Part shown: positions 45,038-54,248 of the stretch, one piece after another
How positions within the stretch are numbered: the stretch's first letter is position 1
How the letters are laid out: each line of letters opens with the position of its first letter
From: Propionivibrio soli
GTDB taxonomy: Bacteria > Pseudomonadota > Gammaproteobacteria > Burkholderiales > Rhodocyclaceae
Assembly (NCBI RefSeq): GCF_025770765.1
Contig: NZ_JANZKY010000004.1
Span: 124,001 to 188,000 of the forward strand
DNA length: 64,000 bases
Direction of reading: 5' to 3'
Notes under the pieces: model-generated
Told to the model about the DNA's origin: nothing
The model's database searches: none
What the model saw: the letters and a program-made list of their open reading frames with translations, nothing else
Translations under genes and position numbers: made by a program

Positions 45038-45502
45038 ATGGACAACGACGAAGTGGTTTCCACACTCAATAATCTCATCGAGACGTGCAAGGACGGCGAG
45101 TACGGTTTTCGCTCGTGCGCCGAGAACGTCGACTCGGACGACCTCGCCGTGTTTTTCAATCAACGCGCCGAGCAATGCCGGCAAGCGGCCGCGGAACTAC
45201 AACAGCAGGTCGCCGCTTATGGCGGAAAGCCCGACACATCCGGCAGCGTAAGTGGGGCCATGCATCGCGGCTGGGTGGCGGTACGCAGCACATTGTCGAC
45301 TTATGACGATCTCGCCGTACTCAAGGAATGCGAGCGTGGCGAGGATGTCGCTGTAATGAGCTACCGCAAGGCACTCGAGAAGCCGCTTCCTGAGCCGGTA
45401 CGCACCATTGTGCAAAGGCAATACGAAGGTTGCCAACGTAACTACGAGCAGGTTTGCGCATTGCGCGATCGCCAGCAGACAACGACCTCGACCGGTATGT
45501 AG
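45038..45502 (+). CDS. DUF2383 / PA2169-family four-helix protein
   Basis: The frame is open from 44492, but ATG 45038 with AAAGGA eight bases upstream starts a 154-residue protein that matches the family length. It is all-helical and ferritin-like in layout, with the family start VVSTLNNLIETCKDGEYGFR and a second helix pair around ECERGEDVAVMSYRKAL. PA2169-type proteins occur in stress islands of pseudomonads and Burkholderiales; the reaction is unknown. It leads a likely three-gene run with DUF4142 and topoisomerase IB. A sigma-54 site lies about 140 bases upstream. Confidence 0.92.
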   Translation: MDNDEVVSTLNNLIETCKDGEYGFRSCAENVDSDDLAVFFNQRAEQCRQAAAELQQQVAAYGGKPDTSGSVSGAMHRGWVAVRSTLSTYDDLAVLKECERGEDVAVMSYRKALEKPLPEPVRTIVQRQYEGCQRNYEQVCALRDRQQTTTSTGM

Positions 45503-45605
45503 GCCGTTTCGCCACACCTCAACCTTCGTCTCTACATGACCCGACAGCGCACTGCGCTACCAATTGACATTCACACATGAATCTCTCACATCAAAAGGAC
45601 ACAGC

Positions 45606-46817
45606 ATGCATACATTCGACCTCAAACCACGCCACACCCTGATCGCCCTCGCCATCGCCGGAGCACTGACGGCATGCGGCCGCAACGATCCGCCGCCGGC
45701 CACGAGCACGACGCCGCCAAGTTCCTCCACGACGCCAAGTACGACCACCACACCCTCAACGACCACTCCCGCCACACCGTCGACGGCCGCGCCAAGCGGT
45801 GGTAGCAGCACCGGATCAGGCACCAGCTCGGGTGATGCGGCCAGCGGCGCCGGCGGCACCGGTGGTTCGGGCACCGGTACGAGCTCCGGCAGCGGTTCGT
45901 CGAGCGGCGCCGATACCGGCTCTGGCGCCACCAGCGGAGCATCCGGCGGAACCACTGGCGGAACCACTGGCGGTACGACAGGAAGCTCAGGCACGTCGGG
46001 CGCTACCGGCGGTGCGACGGGAACCGGATCGGGAACGGGCAGCGGCGGCAGTAGCCAGCTTGAAAACCCGAGCGAGCGATTTGCTCGCCTGTCGCCCGAT
46101 GATCTTCGCCAAGCGTATGGCATTCAGCTGACCCGCGTGCAGAATGACCAAACGCGCAGCGGCAACGCCGCGGCCGGAACATCGGTCGATGGGGGCAAAG
46201 CGACCACTGACAAGGCCAGCGGCAAAATGGGCGATGGCAAAGACGACGGCAAGCTCGCCCGGGCCGACAAAGGATTCGTCAAAGACGCTGCCGTCTCCGG
46301 CCTTTACGAGGTCGAGGCCGCAAAAGTGGGCACCGAGCGCGCCAAGGACCCGGCGGTGAAAGCATTTGCCGAAATGCTGGTCAAGGACCACACCGCGGCC
46401 AACGACGAGCTGAACAAGCTTGCCGCTGCGCGCAACGTCGAGGTGCCGGGCGAGTTGCCCGCCATGAAACGGCGAGCCGTCGAAAAACTGCGCAAGGCGA
46501 AAGACGAGGATTTCGATCGTGACTTCGTGCGTAAGGTCGGCCTCGACGATCACAAGGACGATATCAAGAGCTTCGAGAAAGCCTCGAAAAAAGTGAAGGA
46601 CCCCGAACTGCGTGCCTTTGCCGAGAAAACGTTGCCGACCCTCAAGCAGCACCTCGCTGAAGCCCAGAAGCTTCCGGAAGCGGCCAAGCAATCCCGCAAA
46701 GGCGGTTCGGACGCCGCTGGAGCAATGAGTGGCAGTGGCACGGGTAACGCCGCAGGCAGTGCAATGGGCGGTACCGCCGGGAGTGCCGCCGGCACGGCGG
46801 GTGGCGGCACCAAGTAG
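45606..46817 (+). CDS. DUF4142 lipoprotein with Ser/Thr/Gly-rich stalk
   Basis: ATG 45606 starts a 403-residue protein with signal sequence and lipobox LTAC (Cys about residue 21). A very long low-complexity stalk of Ser, Thr, Gly and Ala runs from about 25 to 155. The DUF4142 ferritin-like helical domain covers about 205-355, with FVKDAAVSGLYEVEAAKV and DHTAANDELNKLA as recognisable segments. A Gly/Ala-rich tail ends the protein. The domain probably binds metal in the periplasm, anchored by the stalk; this is inference. A good -35-like TTGACA stands at 45564, so it may have its own promoter besides readthrough from DUF2383. Confidence 0.9.
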   Translation: MHTFDLKPRHTLIALAIAGALTACGRNDPPPATSTTPPSSSTTPSTTTTPSTTTPATPSTAAPSGGSSTGSGTSSGDAASGAGGTGGSGTGTSSGSGSSSGADTGSGATSGASGGTTGGTTGGTTGSSGTSGATGGATGTGSGTGSGGSSQLENPSERFARLSPDDLRQAYGIQLTRVQNDQTRSGNAAAGTSVDGGKATTDKASGKMGDGKDDGKLARADKGFVKDAAVSGLYEVEAAKVGTERAKDPAVKAFAEMLVKDHTAANDELNKLAAARNVEVPGELPAMKRRAVEKLRKAKDEDFDRDFVRKVGLDDHKDDIKSFEKASKKVKDPELRAFAEKTLPTLKQHLAEAQKLPEAAKQSRKGGSDAAGAMSGSGTGNAAGSAMGGTAGSAAGTAGGGTK

Positions 46818-46867
46818 TCGCCTGCTCTGCGTGCGCTGCGTGCGGTGAGTTGGAGGAGCGTACAGTA

Positions 46868-48166
46868 ATGACGGACTTCTGCGCAGACGCGCCCGGCATG
46901 TCCGCGTTGCCTGCCGGTTCCTCAAGAACTCCCCGCCCCTCCAACGAATCGGCGCTCTCTGTATCGGGAGCGCCGTTTTCTTCCGCCCCCGAGAAAGCAT
47001 TCGACGAACTGCCTGCGGGTCTCGTTTATGTGAACGACGCCCTGCTTCCCGGAATCCGGCGCGAGGGGACGAAGGAAGCCTTCATCTATCGCGGGCCGGA
47101 TGGCCGGCGCATTCGGAACCCGACGGAACTGCAGCGAATTCGCCGTCTCGCGATACCGCCTGCCTATACCGATGTGTGGATCTGCCCCTGGCCGAACGGC
47201 CATCTGCAGGCCACGGGGCGCGACGCCCGCGGCCGCAAGCAGTATCGCTACCATCCCGATTGGAATGAGCAACGCGGCACCGACAAGTTCACGCGGCTGC
47301 AGGCCTTCGGCCGCGCCTTGCCGCGTATCCGCCGTCGCGTGGCTCGCGATCTTGCGGCAGATAACAGCCGCGGCGCTCCCACGTATCGTGTCGTAATGGC
47401 GACGCTGGTTCGCTTGCTCGACACAACCTTCGTGCGCATCGGCAATGAGTCCTACGCGCGCGAAAACAATTCGTTCGGACTGACGACGCTGCGCGATCGG
47501 CACGCCGAGGTGCGCCCCGGCGGCTTGCGGCTTTCCTTTCGCGGCAAGCACGGCGTACGGCAGGAAGTCGAACTCGACGACCCGCGCATTGCCCGCATCG
47601 TGCGGCGCTGCAAGCAATTGCCCGGGCAGGAGCTATTTCAGTACCAGGAAAGCGGCGAGGTGCGCCGAGTCGGCTCCGGCGACGTCAATGACTACTTGGC
47701 CGAAGCCGCCGGCGAACGCTTCACGGCCAAGGACTTCCGCACCTGGCATGCCACGGTGCAAGCGCTCGAACTGACCCGGCTCGCCTGCATGGCCGAGGGA
47801 GACACGAAACGCGCTTTCAATGCCAAGGAGATCCTGACGGCGGTGGCGAGCCGCCTCGGCAACACCGTCGCCGTTTGCCGCAAATCCTACGTCCATCCGG
47901 GCGTTCTCGTTTTCGGCCAACAGCTGGCGAAGGACCCATCCGCAATGGCGGCCATCGAGGAGCCGTTACGTACGAACGGGGACAAACACTCCAAGCGTTC
48001 AGGCGACCGGGCGTTCGACGGCCTACAGCCCGCAGAAAAGCGGCTCATGCGCTTTCTGGCGCGGCTTGAGGAAACGTTGCCGGCGGCGGACAAAGTCCAG
48101 GTAGCACGGCCCGCTCGCCGCAACGCCCGGGCAAAGAAGTCAGAGAAAACGAAAACGACGAAATGA
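46868..48166 (+). CDS. DNA topoisomerase IB (poxvirus type)
   Basis: ATG 46868 with GGAGG upstream gives 432 residues, longer than usual because of a 50-residue disordered N-terminus. The DNA-binding N-terminal domain contains PAYTDVWICP and the YRYHPDWNEQR segment. The catalytic domain has RIGNESYARENNSFGLTTL, KDFRTWHAT and the active-site Tyr in CRKSYVHP near residue 345. It relaxes both positive and negative supercoils through a 3'-phosphotyrosine link. Bacterial IB enzymes are accessory and often found in stress islands. It follows the DUF4142 gene by 50 bases. Confidence 0.94.
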   Translation: MTDFCADAPGMSALPAGSSRTPRPSNESALSVSGAPFSSAPEKAFDELPAGLVYVNDALLPGIRREGTKEAFIYRGPDGRRIRNPTELQRIRRLAIPPAYTDVWICPWPNGHLQATGRDARGRKQYRYHPDWNEQRGTDKFTRLQAFGRALPRIRRRVARDLAADNSRGAPTYRVVMATLVRLLDTTFVRIGNESYARENNSFGLTTLRDRHAEVRPGGLRLSFRGKHGVRQEVELDDPRIARIVRRCKQLPGQELFQYQESGEVRRVGSGDVNDYLAEAAGERFTAKDFRTWHATVQALELTRLACMAEGDTKRAFNAKEILTAVASRLGNTVAVCRKSYVHPGVLVFGQQLAKDPSAMAAIEEPLRTNGDKHSKRSGDRAFDGLQPAEKRLMRFLARLEETLPAADKVQVARPARRNARAKKSEKTKTTK

Positions 48167-48274
48167 ATCCTTAATGAATCCCTATCGTCCTGCCCGCACT
48201 CTATACATAGAGTCGCAATCAGGGAGGAATTGGTGCTGGCTACCGTGAACGCGGCGTGCCTCTGGAAGATCGGA

Positions 48275-49537
48275 TCATCGGGGTGAATAGCCGAAGGTCA
48301 ACCGCGGCACAGTTCCCGCCGGAAGACGGACGTTCGTTGCTGAACCGACACGGGGCCACATTTCATCGACCACGTCGACGACCTCGTTCACGCTGATCGC
48401 GGCCGCGCAGCCCCAGACCTCCGGACAAAGCGCCAACTGGCAGGGGCGGCAAGGCATCGGCGCCCACAGTACACGATGCCGAGTGGCATCAAGGGGGGCC
48501 CAGCGCGCCACGTCACCGCCGCAACTGACGATCACGCTATGCGTGCCGAGCGCGGAAGCGATGTGCGACACACCCGTGTCGTTGCATACGATGCCGGCGG
48601 CCCCTTCGATCAGGGCGCCCAACGTCCATAAGTCTGTGCGGCCGGCCAACGATACCGCCGGATGGTGCATCACCGCGGCCACTGTGGCGATCAGCGGCTG
48701 CTCCGACGCGCTGCCCGTCATTACGATGACATACCCGCGCTCGGCCAGGGCGTCGGCGACGGCCGCAAAGCGGTGCGGCATCCAGCGCCGGGAGGCGAGT
48801 TGCGCCCCGGGATGGACGCAAATGTAGGGCCGGCTGCCGCGCGCACCGGGCCACAGTTGAGCGAGTGCGTCGCGGTCGGCGTCATTGACCGGGAACTCCA
48901 GCCCGCGCCCCGTCTCAGGCATACCGAGCGCCCGAGGCAGCGCCAGCAGCCGGTCGATCTCGTGGCCGGTTTCCGCCCAGCGGATGAAAAAACCATCATC
49001 TGCATCGGGCGCCCACGCGGACGTGCCGCGGAATCCCGCCATGCGCCGCGCGCCGAAGGCCGCGACCAGCGGATTGGTGATCGTCCCCGCGCCGTGCAGT
49101 TGGATCGCCAAATCGAAACGTCTGGCCTGTATCCCGGCGAGAAAGGACGGCACAGCGGAGACGTCGCAGACGCTTTCGGGCAATCCCGGGTATCCGGGAA
49201 ACTCGATGAATTCGTCGACGCACGACAACCGCGACGCCAGTTCGCGCGCCCACGGCAAGCCAACGAGCGCGATGCTCGCCTCGGGCAACCCGACCCGCAA
49301 GGCACGCAGTGCCGGTACAGCACAGAGAAGATCGCCGAGCACGAGGGCACGGAAGACCGCCACCGAGCGTATGCGTTCGGGCCTGGTTGGCAATGGGCCA
49401 AGCTCCCCGCCGCGCTCATTGTGACGGATCGACAGCGGCCTCGACACAAGGCGCCCTTCGCGGCCGGGGGACACTTTGGCGAAATCCGGCCGCTTGGCCT
49501 TGGGCTCGCGCCGAGGCGTTTCGATCGCGGTACTCAC
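48275..49537 (-). CDS. GT9 (heptosyltransferase-like) glycosyltransferase
   Basis: GTG 49537 overlaps the stop of the carbamoyltransferase gene in GTGA, which fixes the start; 420 residues result. After a charged N-terminus of 60 residues the first Rossmann domain contains VFRALVLGDLLCAVPALRAL (about 62-81). The second has the ADP-heptose-type motif NDTGVSHIASALG (about 310-322) and the family PCRPCQLALCPE cysteine segment. It should transfer a heptose-like sugar to LPS core or a related glycan. It is the last gene of the four-gene operon; the other GT9 gene is two genes upstream. Confidence 0.9.
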   Translation of the reverse strand: MSTAIETPRREPKAKRPDFAKVSPGREGRLVSRPLSIRHNERGGELGPLPTRPERIRSVAVFRALVLGDLLCAVPALRALRVGLPEASIALVGLPWARELASRLSCVDEFIEFPGYPGLPESVCDVSAVPSFLAGIQARRFDLAIQLHGAGTITNPLVAAFGARRMAGFRGTSAWAPDADDGFFIRWAETGHEIDRLLALPRALGMPETGRGLEFPVNDADRDALAQLWPGARGSRPYICVHPGAQLASRRWMPHRFAAVADALAERGYVIVMTGSASEQPLIATVAAVMHHPAVSLAGRTDLWTLGALIEGAAGIVCNDTGVSHIASALGTHSVIVSCGGDVARWAPLDATRHRVLWAPMPCRPCQLALCPEVWGCAAAISVNEVVDVVDEMWPRVGSATNVRLPAGTVPRLTFGYSPR

Positions 49538-51339
49538 GGCGTCTTCCGCAACATGAAGGAGCCGATCACCAGCGCATCGAGCGGCGTACTGGCAAAAGCC
49601 TCGATCGCGTCCCTCGGCGTGCATACGATCGGCTGGCCGCGCACGTTGAACGAGGTATTGATCAGCACCGGCACCCCGGTGATGTCGCCGAAGGCACGCA
49701 GCAGCGCGTGAAAGCGCGGATTGCTCTCCTCGTGCACCGTCTGCACGCGGGCCGTGTGGTCGGTGTGGCATGCCGAAGGAATACGCTTGCCCTGCCCCGG
49801 CAAGGCGTCGTAAATGAAGAGCATGAACGGCGAATCGCCGCCGTTGGCCGCTGCCGGGGTAAACCATTGCGCGAGATCCTCGCGCGGGATCGCCGGCGCT
49901 ACGGGGCGAAAGTCTTCGCGATCCTTCAACTCGTTCATGCGCGCCTGCATCTCGGGATCGATCGGCGACGCGAGAATCGAACGCGCGCCCAGCGCACGCG
50001 GCCCGTACTCCATGCGGCCCTGGAACCAGCCAATGATGGCGTTTTCGGCCAACAGGCGCGCCGTCTCTCCGCCGACGTCGTCGAGCCGTCGATAAGGGAG
50101 CTTTGCCCAGCGCAGTTGCGACTCGATTTCCTCGTCAGAAAACGACGGTCCGAGATACGCGTGGTTCATGCGCCAAAGCCGGGGCGCCAGCGGCGCATCG
50201 GCGGTGTTCATTTGCCCGGCGGAGATCGGGAACTCGCGGCCGGCGCGCTCACGTGCGTCCACCCACAGCGCGGCGCCGAGCGCCGTACCCGCATCGCCTG
50301 CGGCGGGTTGCACCCAGACATTGTCGAAAATGCGGGCATCGCGCAGGCGGGCATTCATCACGCAGTTCAACGCCACGCCGCCAGCCATCGCCAGATTCGG
50401 CTCGCCGCTCTTCTCGCGCAGCCAGCGTGCCAGCCTGAGCACCGTGTCTTCGAGCACCGACTGCAGCGACGCGGCGATGTCGAAATGGCGTTGCTCGAGG
50501 CGCTGTCCCGGCGTTCGTGCCGGGCCGAACACGACTTCCATGTCGAGCGGAGCGACGGTGAATTGACCATCGCGGCCGACGCGCACAACATCCGACAACG
50601 GCTGCCGGTATCGGGGCTCGCCGAGAGCCGCGAGGGCCATGACTTTGTATTCGTCGCTCGATTGAAGAAAACCCAAGTGCTCGGTGATACGCTCGTAAAG
50701 AATGCCCAGCGAATTCGGAACGGTCACTTCACCGAACGGCTCATAGGTACTGTCGCGGTAGGCGCCGTACGTCGTCGTGGCACGCTCACCGCGCCCGTCG
50801 AGGGTAAGGACCGCACAGCGCTCGAACGGCGCGGCGAGGAAGGCGCTTGCTTGGTGGCAGGTGTGGTGGTTCACGAAATGCCATTTGAAACCCGGCGCGT
50901 TGCCCTTATCCGTCTTGCGACGGCTGGCGACGAAACGTCGCCGCAAGTGATGCGGCACGCCGTCGATCAATTGGCGCGGCGCGTTTCGGACATAGGCAGT
51001 GAACAATGCATCCCACGGATTGCTCCAGTCCTCGCTCGGCCCTGCGGCAGGTTTGAGCGGCAACGAGATGGTCTGCGCATCGGCGGGCGGCGCGCCCGGG
51101 AAGCACGCCGGATCAAAGCTGTAGGCGACGTGATCGACGCCGGAAAGCGAGATGCCGGCTTCGCGCAAGCAGTAGTCGATGGCGTTGTAGGGAAGCTCCC
51201 AGGCTGAGAACGGCACCGGCCGTTTCGCGTGTTTGATGCGGGAAAAGCGCTCTTCTTCGACGGCCGCCAACGTCACGCCTTCTGCGGCGATAGCCGCGGC
51301 GCTGTCGTGGAAAGCGGCATTAATTCCGAGTGTGATCAT
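49534..51339 (-). CDS. NodU/CmcH-family carbamoyltransferase
   Basis: A 601-residue two-domain enzyme. The N-terminal Kae1-like domain starts ITLGINAAFHDSAAAI and carries the metal motif VNHHTCHQASAF (about 140-151), which holds the conserved HxxxH. The C-terminal domain has FQGRMEYGPRALGARSIL (about 430-447), typical of carbamoyl-phosphate-dependent O-carbamoyltransferases. It should carbamoylate a hydroxyl of a sugar. Placed between two GT9 genes, the acceptor is probably an LPS-core or exopolysaccharide heptose or hexose. It follows the first GT9 gene by ten bases and overlaps the next one. Confidence 0.93.
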   Translation of the reverse strand: MITLGINAAFHDSAAAIAAEGVTLAAVEEERFSRIKHAKRPVPFSAWELPYNAIDYCLREAGISLSGVDHVAYSFDPACFPGAPPADAQTISLPLKPAAGPSEDWSNPWDALFTAYVRNAPRQLIDGVPHHLRRRFVASRRKTDKGNAPGFKWHFVNHHTCHQASAFLAAPFERCAVLTLDGRGERATTTYGAYRDSTYEPFGEVTVPNSLGILYERITEHLGFLQSSDEYKVMALAALGEPRYRQPLSDVVRVGRDGQFTVAPLDMEVVFGPARTPGQRLEQRHFDIAASLQSVLEDTVLRLARWLREKSGEPNLAMAGGVALNCVMNARLRDARIFDNVWVQPAAGDAGTALGAALWVDARERAGREFPISAGQMNTADAPLAPRLWRMNHAYLGPSFSDEEIESQLRWAKLPYRRLDDVGGETARLLAENAIIGWFQGRMEYGPRALGARSILASPIDPEMQARMNELKDREDFRPVAPAIPREDLAQWFTPAAANGGDSPFMLFIYDALPGQGKRIPSACHTDHTARVQTVHEESNPRFHALLRAFGDITGVPVLINTSFNVRGQPIVCTPRDAIEAFASTPLDALVIGSFMLRKTP

Positions 51340-51349
51340 CGGCGCTCCG

Positions 51350-52618
51350 TCAGTCCAATAGTTTTACGGGATGAACAACGGCCGTTCGCCCGCGTCGTCC
51401 ACTGTCTCGGCTTCCTCTATTTTCTCGGCCAAGCCGATTCTCGACCGGCAAACGCAGCTCCGGCGACCGTTCAAGGGCGACGTTCGCCGCTGGCATGACA
51501 AGAGGCGCCAGTCCCATAAGGTCGAGCGCAGCCCCCGCGACATCGTGCGGCTCGACGCCCAGCAGGCATTGATGGTGTCCCTCCGGACAAACGCTCTTCA
51601 GGCAGTTGCGGCAGGGAACGTCGCGGAACAGAACCCGCGACGGCACGCCCCACGGAGTGTGCTGCGGGTTGGTCAAGGCGTAGACGTCCACGACGGGCGT
51701 ATTCACTGCCGCCGCGATATGTGCGGGTCCGGAGTTGTTGGCGATCAGGACCTTTGCCCCTGCGATCAGCGCCGCCAGCTCGCCGAGCGAAAGATCGCCC
51801 GCGAAGGCAAGGGATGGAACCGTCATGACGGCTTGTGCTTCTTCGATCAGCGTACGTTCGCTGGCGGCTCCCGTAAACACGACTTGCGCTCCGCTCTCTT
51901 CTGCGACCGCTTGTGCGGCAACGCCGAAACGTGCCGCCGGATAGCGGCGCGACGGCGCGCTCGCGCCCGGATGCACCACGACATAAGGCTGCCGGGGATC
52001 GAGCCCCGCCAACAACGTGCGTTCCTGCAGGCGCACCGCGTCATCCATCGGTACTTGGAAGCGCAGGCGATCAGTGGGCGCGCGCCAGCCCACATGCTCG
52101 ACCAGCGCGAGTTGGCGTAGCACCTCGTGGCGCATGCCGTCAGCAACGACTTCCTGGTCGGCAACCCAGTCGGTGAGCAAGGCGTAGGGATTCTCGCGGC
52201 AATAGGCAAGCCGGAGCGGAATACCGGCGAGCATGCAGAGCATTGCCGCCGGCAAGGCGCTTTGCGTGCACACGGTGAAAATGACCGCCGCATCGAATCG
52301 GCAGGCCGCGAGGCGACGCACCATGCGCTGCGTCCCGCGCCCATCGAACCCGCCGTTGGCGGCGCCGGCTTTGATCCATGGCGCCTGGAAGATGAGCGCT
52401 TCGTCGATTTCTGGAATATGGCGCGCGGCCATTGCGCCTGCCGCCGAGGTAAGCAACGTGATCCGGGCGCCGGGCAAACTCTGCCGGATGGCAGACAGCG
52501 CTGGTGTCGTCATCAACACATCGCCGAGATTGTCGAGCCGCACGGCCAATACGTTGCGCACGTCGCGCCACCGCCGGGCCGTATCCTCACTGGCGGTCAT
52601 CGGTACGCGGGCGTTCAT
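51350..52618 (-). CDS. GT9 (heptosyltransferase-like) glycosyltransferase
   Basis: ATG 52618 overlaps the HAD gene stop in ATGA, fixing the start; 422 residues. The first domain has VLAVRLDNLGDVLMTTPAL (about 23-41), the classical WaaF/WaaC start. The second contains VVHPGASAPSRRYP (about 235) and NNSGPAHIAAAVNTPVV (about 318-334). It should transfer an ADP- or GDP-activated heptose. With the preceding HAD phosphatase it suggests synthesis and use of a heptose donor. The C-terminal 40 residues are low-complexity. Confidence 0.92.
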   Translation of the reverse strand: MNARVPMTASEDTARRWRDVRNVLAVRLDNLGDVLMTTPALSAIRQSLPGARITLLTSAAGAMAARHIPEIDEALIFQAPWIKAGAANGGFDGRGTQRMVRRLAACRFDAAVIFTVCTQSALPAAMLCMLAGIPLRLAYCRENPYALLTDWVADQEVVADGMRHEVLRQLALVEHVGWRAPTDRLRFQVPMDDAVRLQERTLLAGLDPRQPYVVVHPGASAPSRRYPAARFGVAAQAVAEESGAQVVFTGAASERTLIEEAQAVMTVPSLAFAGDLSLGELAALIAGAKVLIANNSGPAHIAAAVNTPVVDVYALTNPQHTPWGVPSRVLFRDVPCRNCLKSVCPEGHHQCLLGVEPHDVAGAALDLMGLAPLVMPAANVALERSPELRLPVENRLGRENRGSRDSGRRGRTAVVHPVKLLD

Positions 52619-53304
52619 GCCGGCTCCGCGGGAAAGACCGGCGCGCCATGAATCGCACCGTCGGTCGCCGCTTCGGCAACGATCACCTTCGCGGCTTCGA
52701 ACAAGCTGGCGCAACGGTAATGCGGCATGCGCAGCGGCGAGATCCGCCAAATGGTTTCGTTGCCGACATCGAGCAAAATCGTCCGGCAGCCCGCTCGGCG
52801 TCCCGCCTCGATGTCGTCCAGAATGTCGCCAATCATCCAGGACCGCGACAAATCGTAACGATGCGCCATCGCCGCCTGGCGCAGAAGTCCTGGTGCCGGC
52901 TTGCGGCAGAGGCAGGGAGCCAGCCCGCTCGGATCCGGCGCGTGCGGACAGACGTAAACACCGGCCAGCGCAACGCCAGATTCCGCTTCCAGCTTATCCG
53001 TGAGCGCTTTCTGGAGCACGGCGAATTGTGCCCGCGTAAAGCGGCCGGTCGTCAACCCTGGTTGATTGGTCACCAGAACGATGGGAAAGCCGGCCTCGGC
53101 GAGCATTCTCACGCCTTCAACGGCGCCCGACGTGAAGCGCAGATGTGCCGGATCGACGTTGTACGGAACGTCCTCGATCAGCGAGCCGTCCTTATCGAGA
53201 AAAACCGCCGGGGTGAGCTTGTTTTCAACGAGGACAGGCGGGAAAGCGGTTAGCGCGTGGTTACCGGTAACGCCGGATTGCATGAATGTGAAAGGTCCGC
53301 TCAC
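52615..53304 (-). CDS. gmhB: HAD-IIIA phosphatase, GmhB-like
   Basis: A 229-residue protein; GTG 53304 or ATG 53283 may be the start, the core begins near residue 25. HAD motifs: FLDKDGSLIED (nucleophile Asp about 34), VLVTNQPG with Thr, CRKPAPG (Lys) and WMIGDILDDIEAGR (acidic pair). The zinc loop is CPHAPDPSG...CLCRKP, as in D-glycero-D-manno-heptose 1,7-bisphosphate 7-phosphatase. It should make heptose 1-phosphate for the GT9 enzymes coded downstream. It is the first gene of the operon. The nearest promoter recognised is a sigma-54 site 266 bases upstream. Confidence 0.88.
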   Translation of the reverse strand: MSGPFTFMQSGVTGNHALTAFPPVLVENKLTPAVFLDKDGSLIEDVPYNVDPAHLRFTSGAVEGVRMLAEAGFPIVLVTNQPGLTTGRFTRAQFAVLQKALTDKLEAESGVALAGVYVCPHAPDPSGLAPCLCRKPAPGLLRQAAMAHRYDLSRSWMIGDILDDIEAGRRAGCRTILLDVGNETIWRISPLRMPHYRCASLFEAAKVIVAEAATDGAIHGAPVFPAEPA

Positions 53305-53798
53305 AGGACCCCGCTTTCCGGCCGCAAAACGCCGCCATCCGGAAAACCTTCGCGGGCAGAACGAACCACTCTGTCGTTCCGTCCGTAGATTTTTCCTGAT
53401 GCAACGGCTCCCCGTCGATTATTCGGTGAAAACGTCGGCAACGGCCGGAATGCCAGGCGCCCGGACCGGAGCCCTCGGTTCTTCTGCATGGGTGACGATC
53501 CCCTATCGTTTCGTTTGCGAATGCTTTTCGCTCTCGGTCTCGGAGAGCGGGTGTTCGGACCGGTGATAGGCAAACGTCGTGCCGACCGCTGACGGAGTCT
53601 GGCCGGCTTGCTTGCTACGTGCGGGAAACGGCGCCTGAAGCGGCAAACGAAGGGAGCGAAGCAAAAGGAGAACGAACAAAAGGTGCTAGGTGCCGAGTTT
53701 GGATGCGGAGGGCGTCGGCCCTCTCGCGCTCTCTCTCGTCATGCCACCTGAATCGGAGCGTCGCTTGCGCCCGCTCCAACAAACCAAAGGCTACAGAG
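53305..53798. other. Leader region of the heptose/carbamoylation operon
   Basis: The 494 bases between the HAD gene and the PRC-barrel gene hold a consensus sigma-54 site (53570-53583, minus). The 250-base leader that would result has no supported gene; a 90-codon minus frame (53301-53573) overlaps the promoter and is not credible. Confidence 0.55.
53570..53583 (-). promoter_or_regulatory. Sigma-54 promoter of the HAD-GT9-carbamoyltransferase-GT9 operon
   Basis: The minus strand reads GGCACGACGTTTGC (GGCACG and TTGC). Predicted start near 53558, leader about 255 bases. Confidence 0.65.
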
Positions 53799-54248
53799 CT
53801 ATTGCCAATACGGCCTGGCGTGGTAATGCGTGTGAATTCTCTCGTGCCACTGCCGATCAGGACTCTCCGGCCAGTGTTCCTTGTCGAAGACCGGGGCATT
53901 TTCGAAGATCGACTTGTCGGCATCGAGCATGAAGCACTTGCGCTCGACATCGAGCTTCAAGGCGTTCCACGGAAGTGCGAAAAAGCGTTCGGCAACCCCC
54001 ATGAACCCGCCCGAGGCCATCACGGCGTACGCTACCCGGCCGTGTTCCATGTCGACCAGTACGTCGTTGATCGTTCCCAAAGGTTCCGCCCGACCGTTGA
54101 GCACGCGGTTTTCGGTCACCGTGCTAACGCTCAGCAGGTCGTGGCTCGACGATGGCGGGGCGATCCCCTCGCTTGCGCGTGGCGCGGAAAAAGCATTTTT
54201 CGTCATGGCGATACCCGAAAAAAGACCTAACCTTCTGTGACGCCCCAT
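53799..54248 (-). CDS. PRC-barrel domain protein
   Basis: A 149-residue protein; ATG 54248 has GGAG eight bases before it, and ATG 54206 is the alternative. A PRC-barrel fold covers about 40-115: SVSTVTENRVLNGRAEPLGTIND followed by VDMEHGRVAYAVMASGG, the typical beta-hairpin with a glycine. The end is rich in aromatic and His residues (HTHYHARPYW). PRC-barrel proteins of this type are common in envelope or desiccation stress islands; the role is unclear. No sigma-54 site was found upstream. Confidence 0.9.
   Translation of the reverse strand: MGRHRRLGLFSGIAMTKNAFSAPRASEGIAPPSSSHDLLSVSTVTENRVLNGRAEPLGTINDVLVDMEHGRVAYAVMASGGFMGVAERFFALPWNALKLDVERKCFMLDADKSIFENAPVFDKEHWPESPDRQWHERIHTHYHARPYWQ

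Noticed and set aside
45680-46060. Ser/Thr/Gly-rich repeats considered as a separate repeat element or collagen-like domain
   Set aside because: They are in frame inside the DUF4142 lipoprotein and lack a Gly-X-Y periodicity, so they are best read as a flexible stalk.
49309-51207. 632-codon frame opposite the carbamoyltransferase
   Set aside because: Arg/His-rich translation typical of antisense frames; the minus-strand gene has all family motifs.
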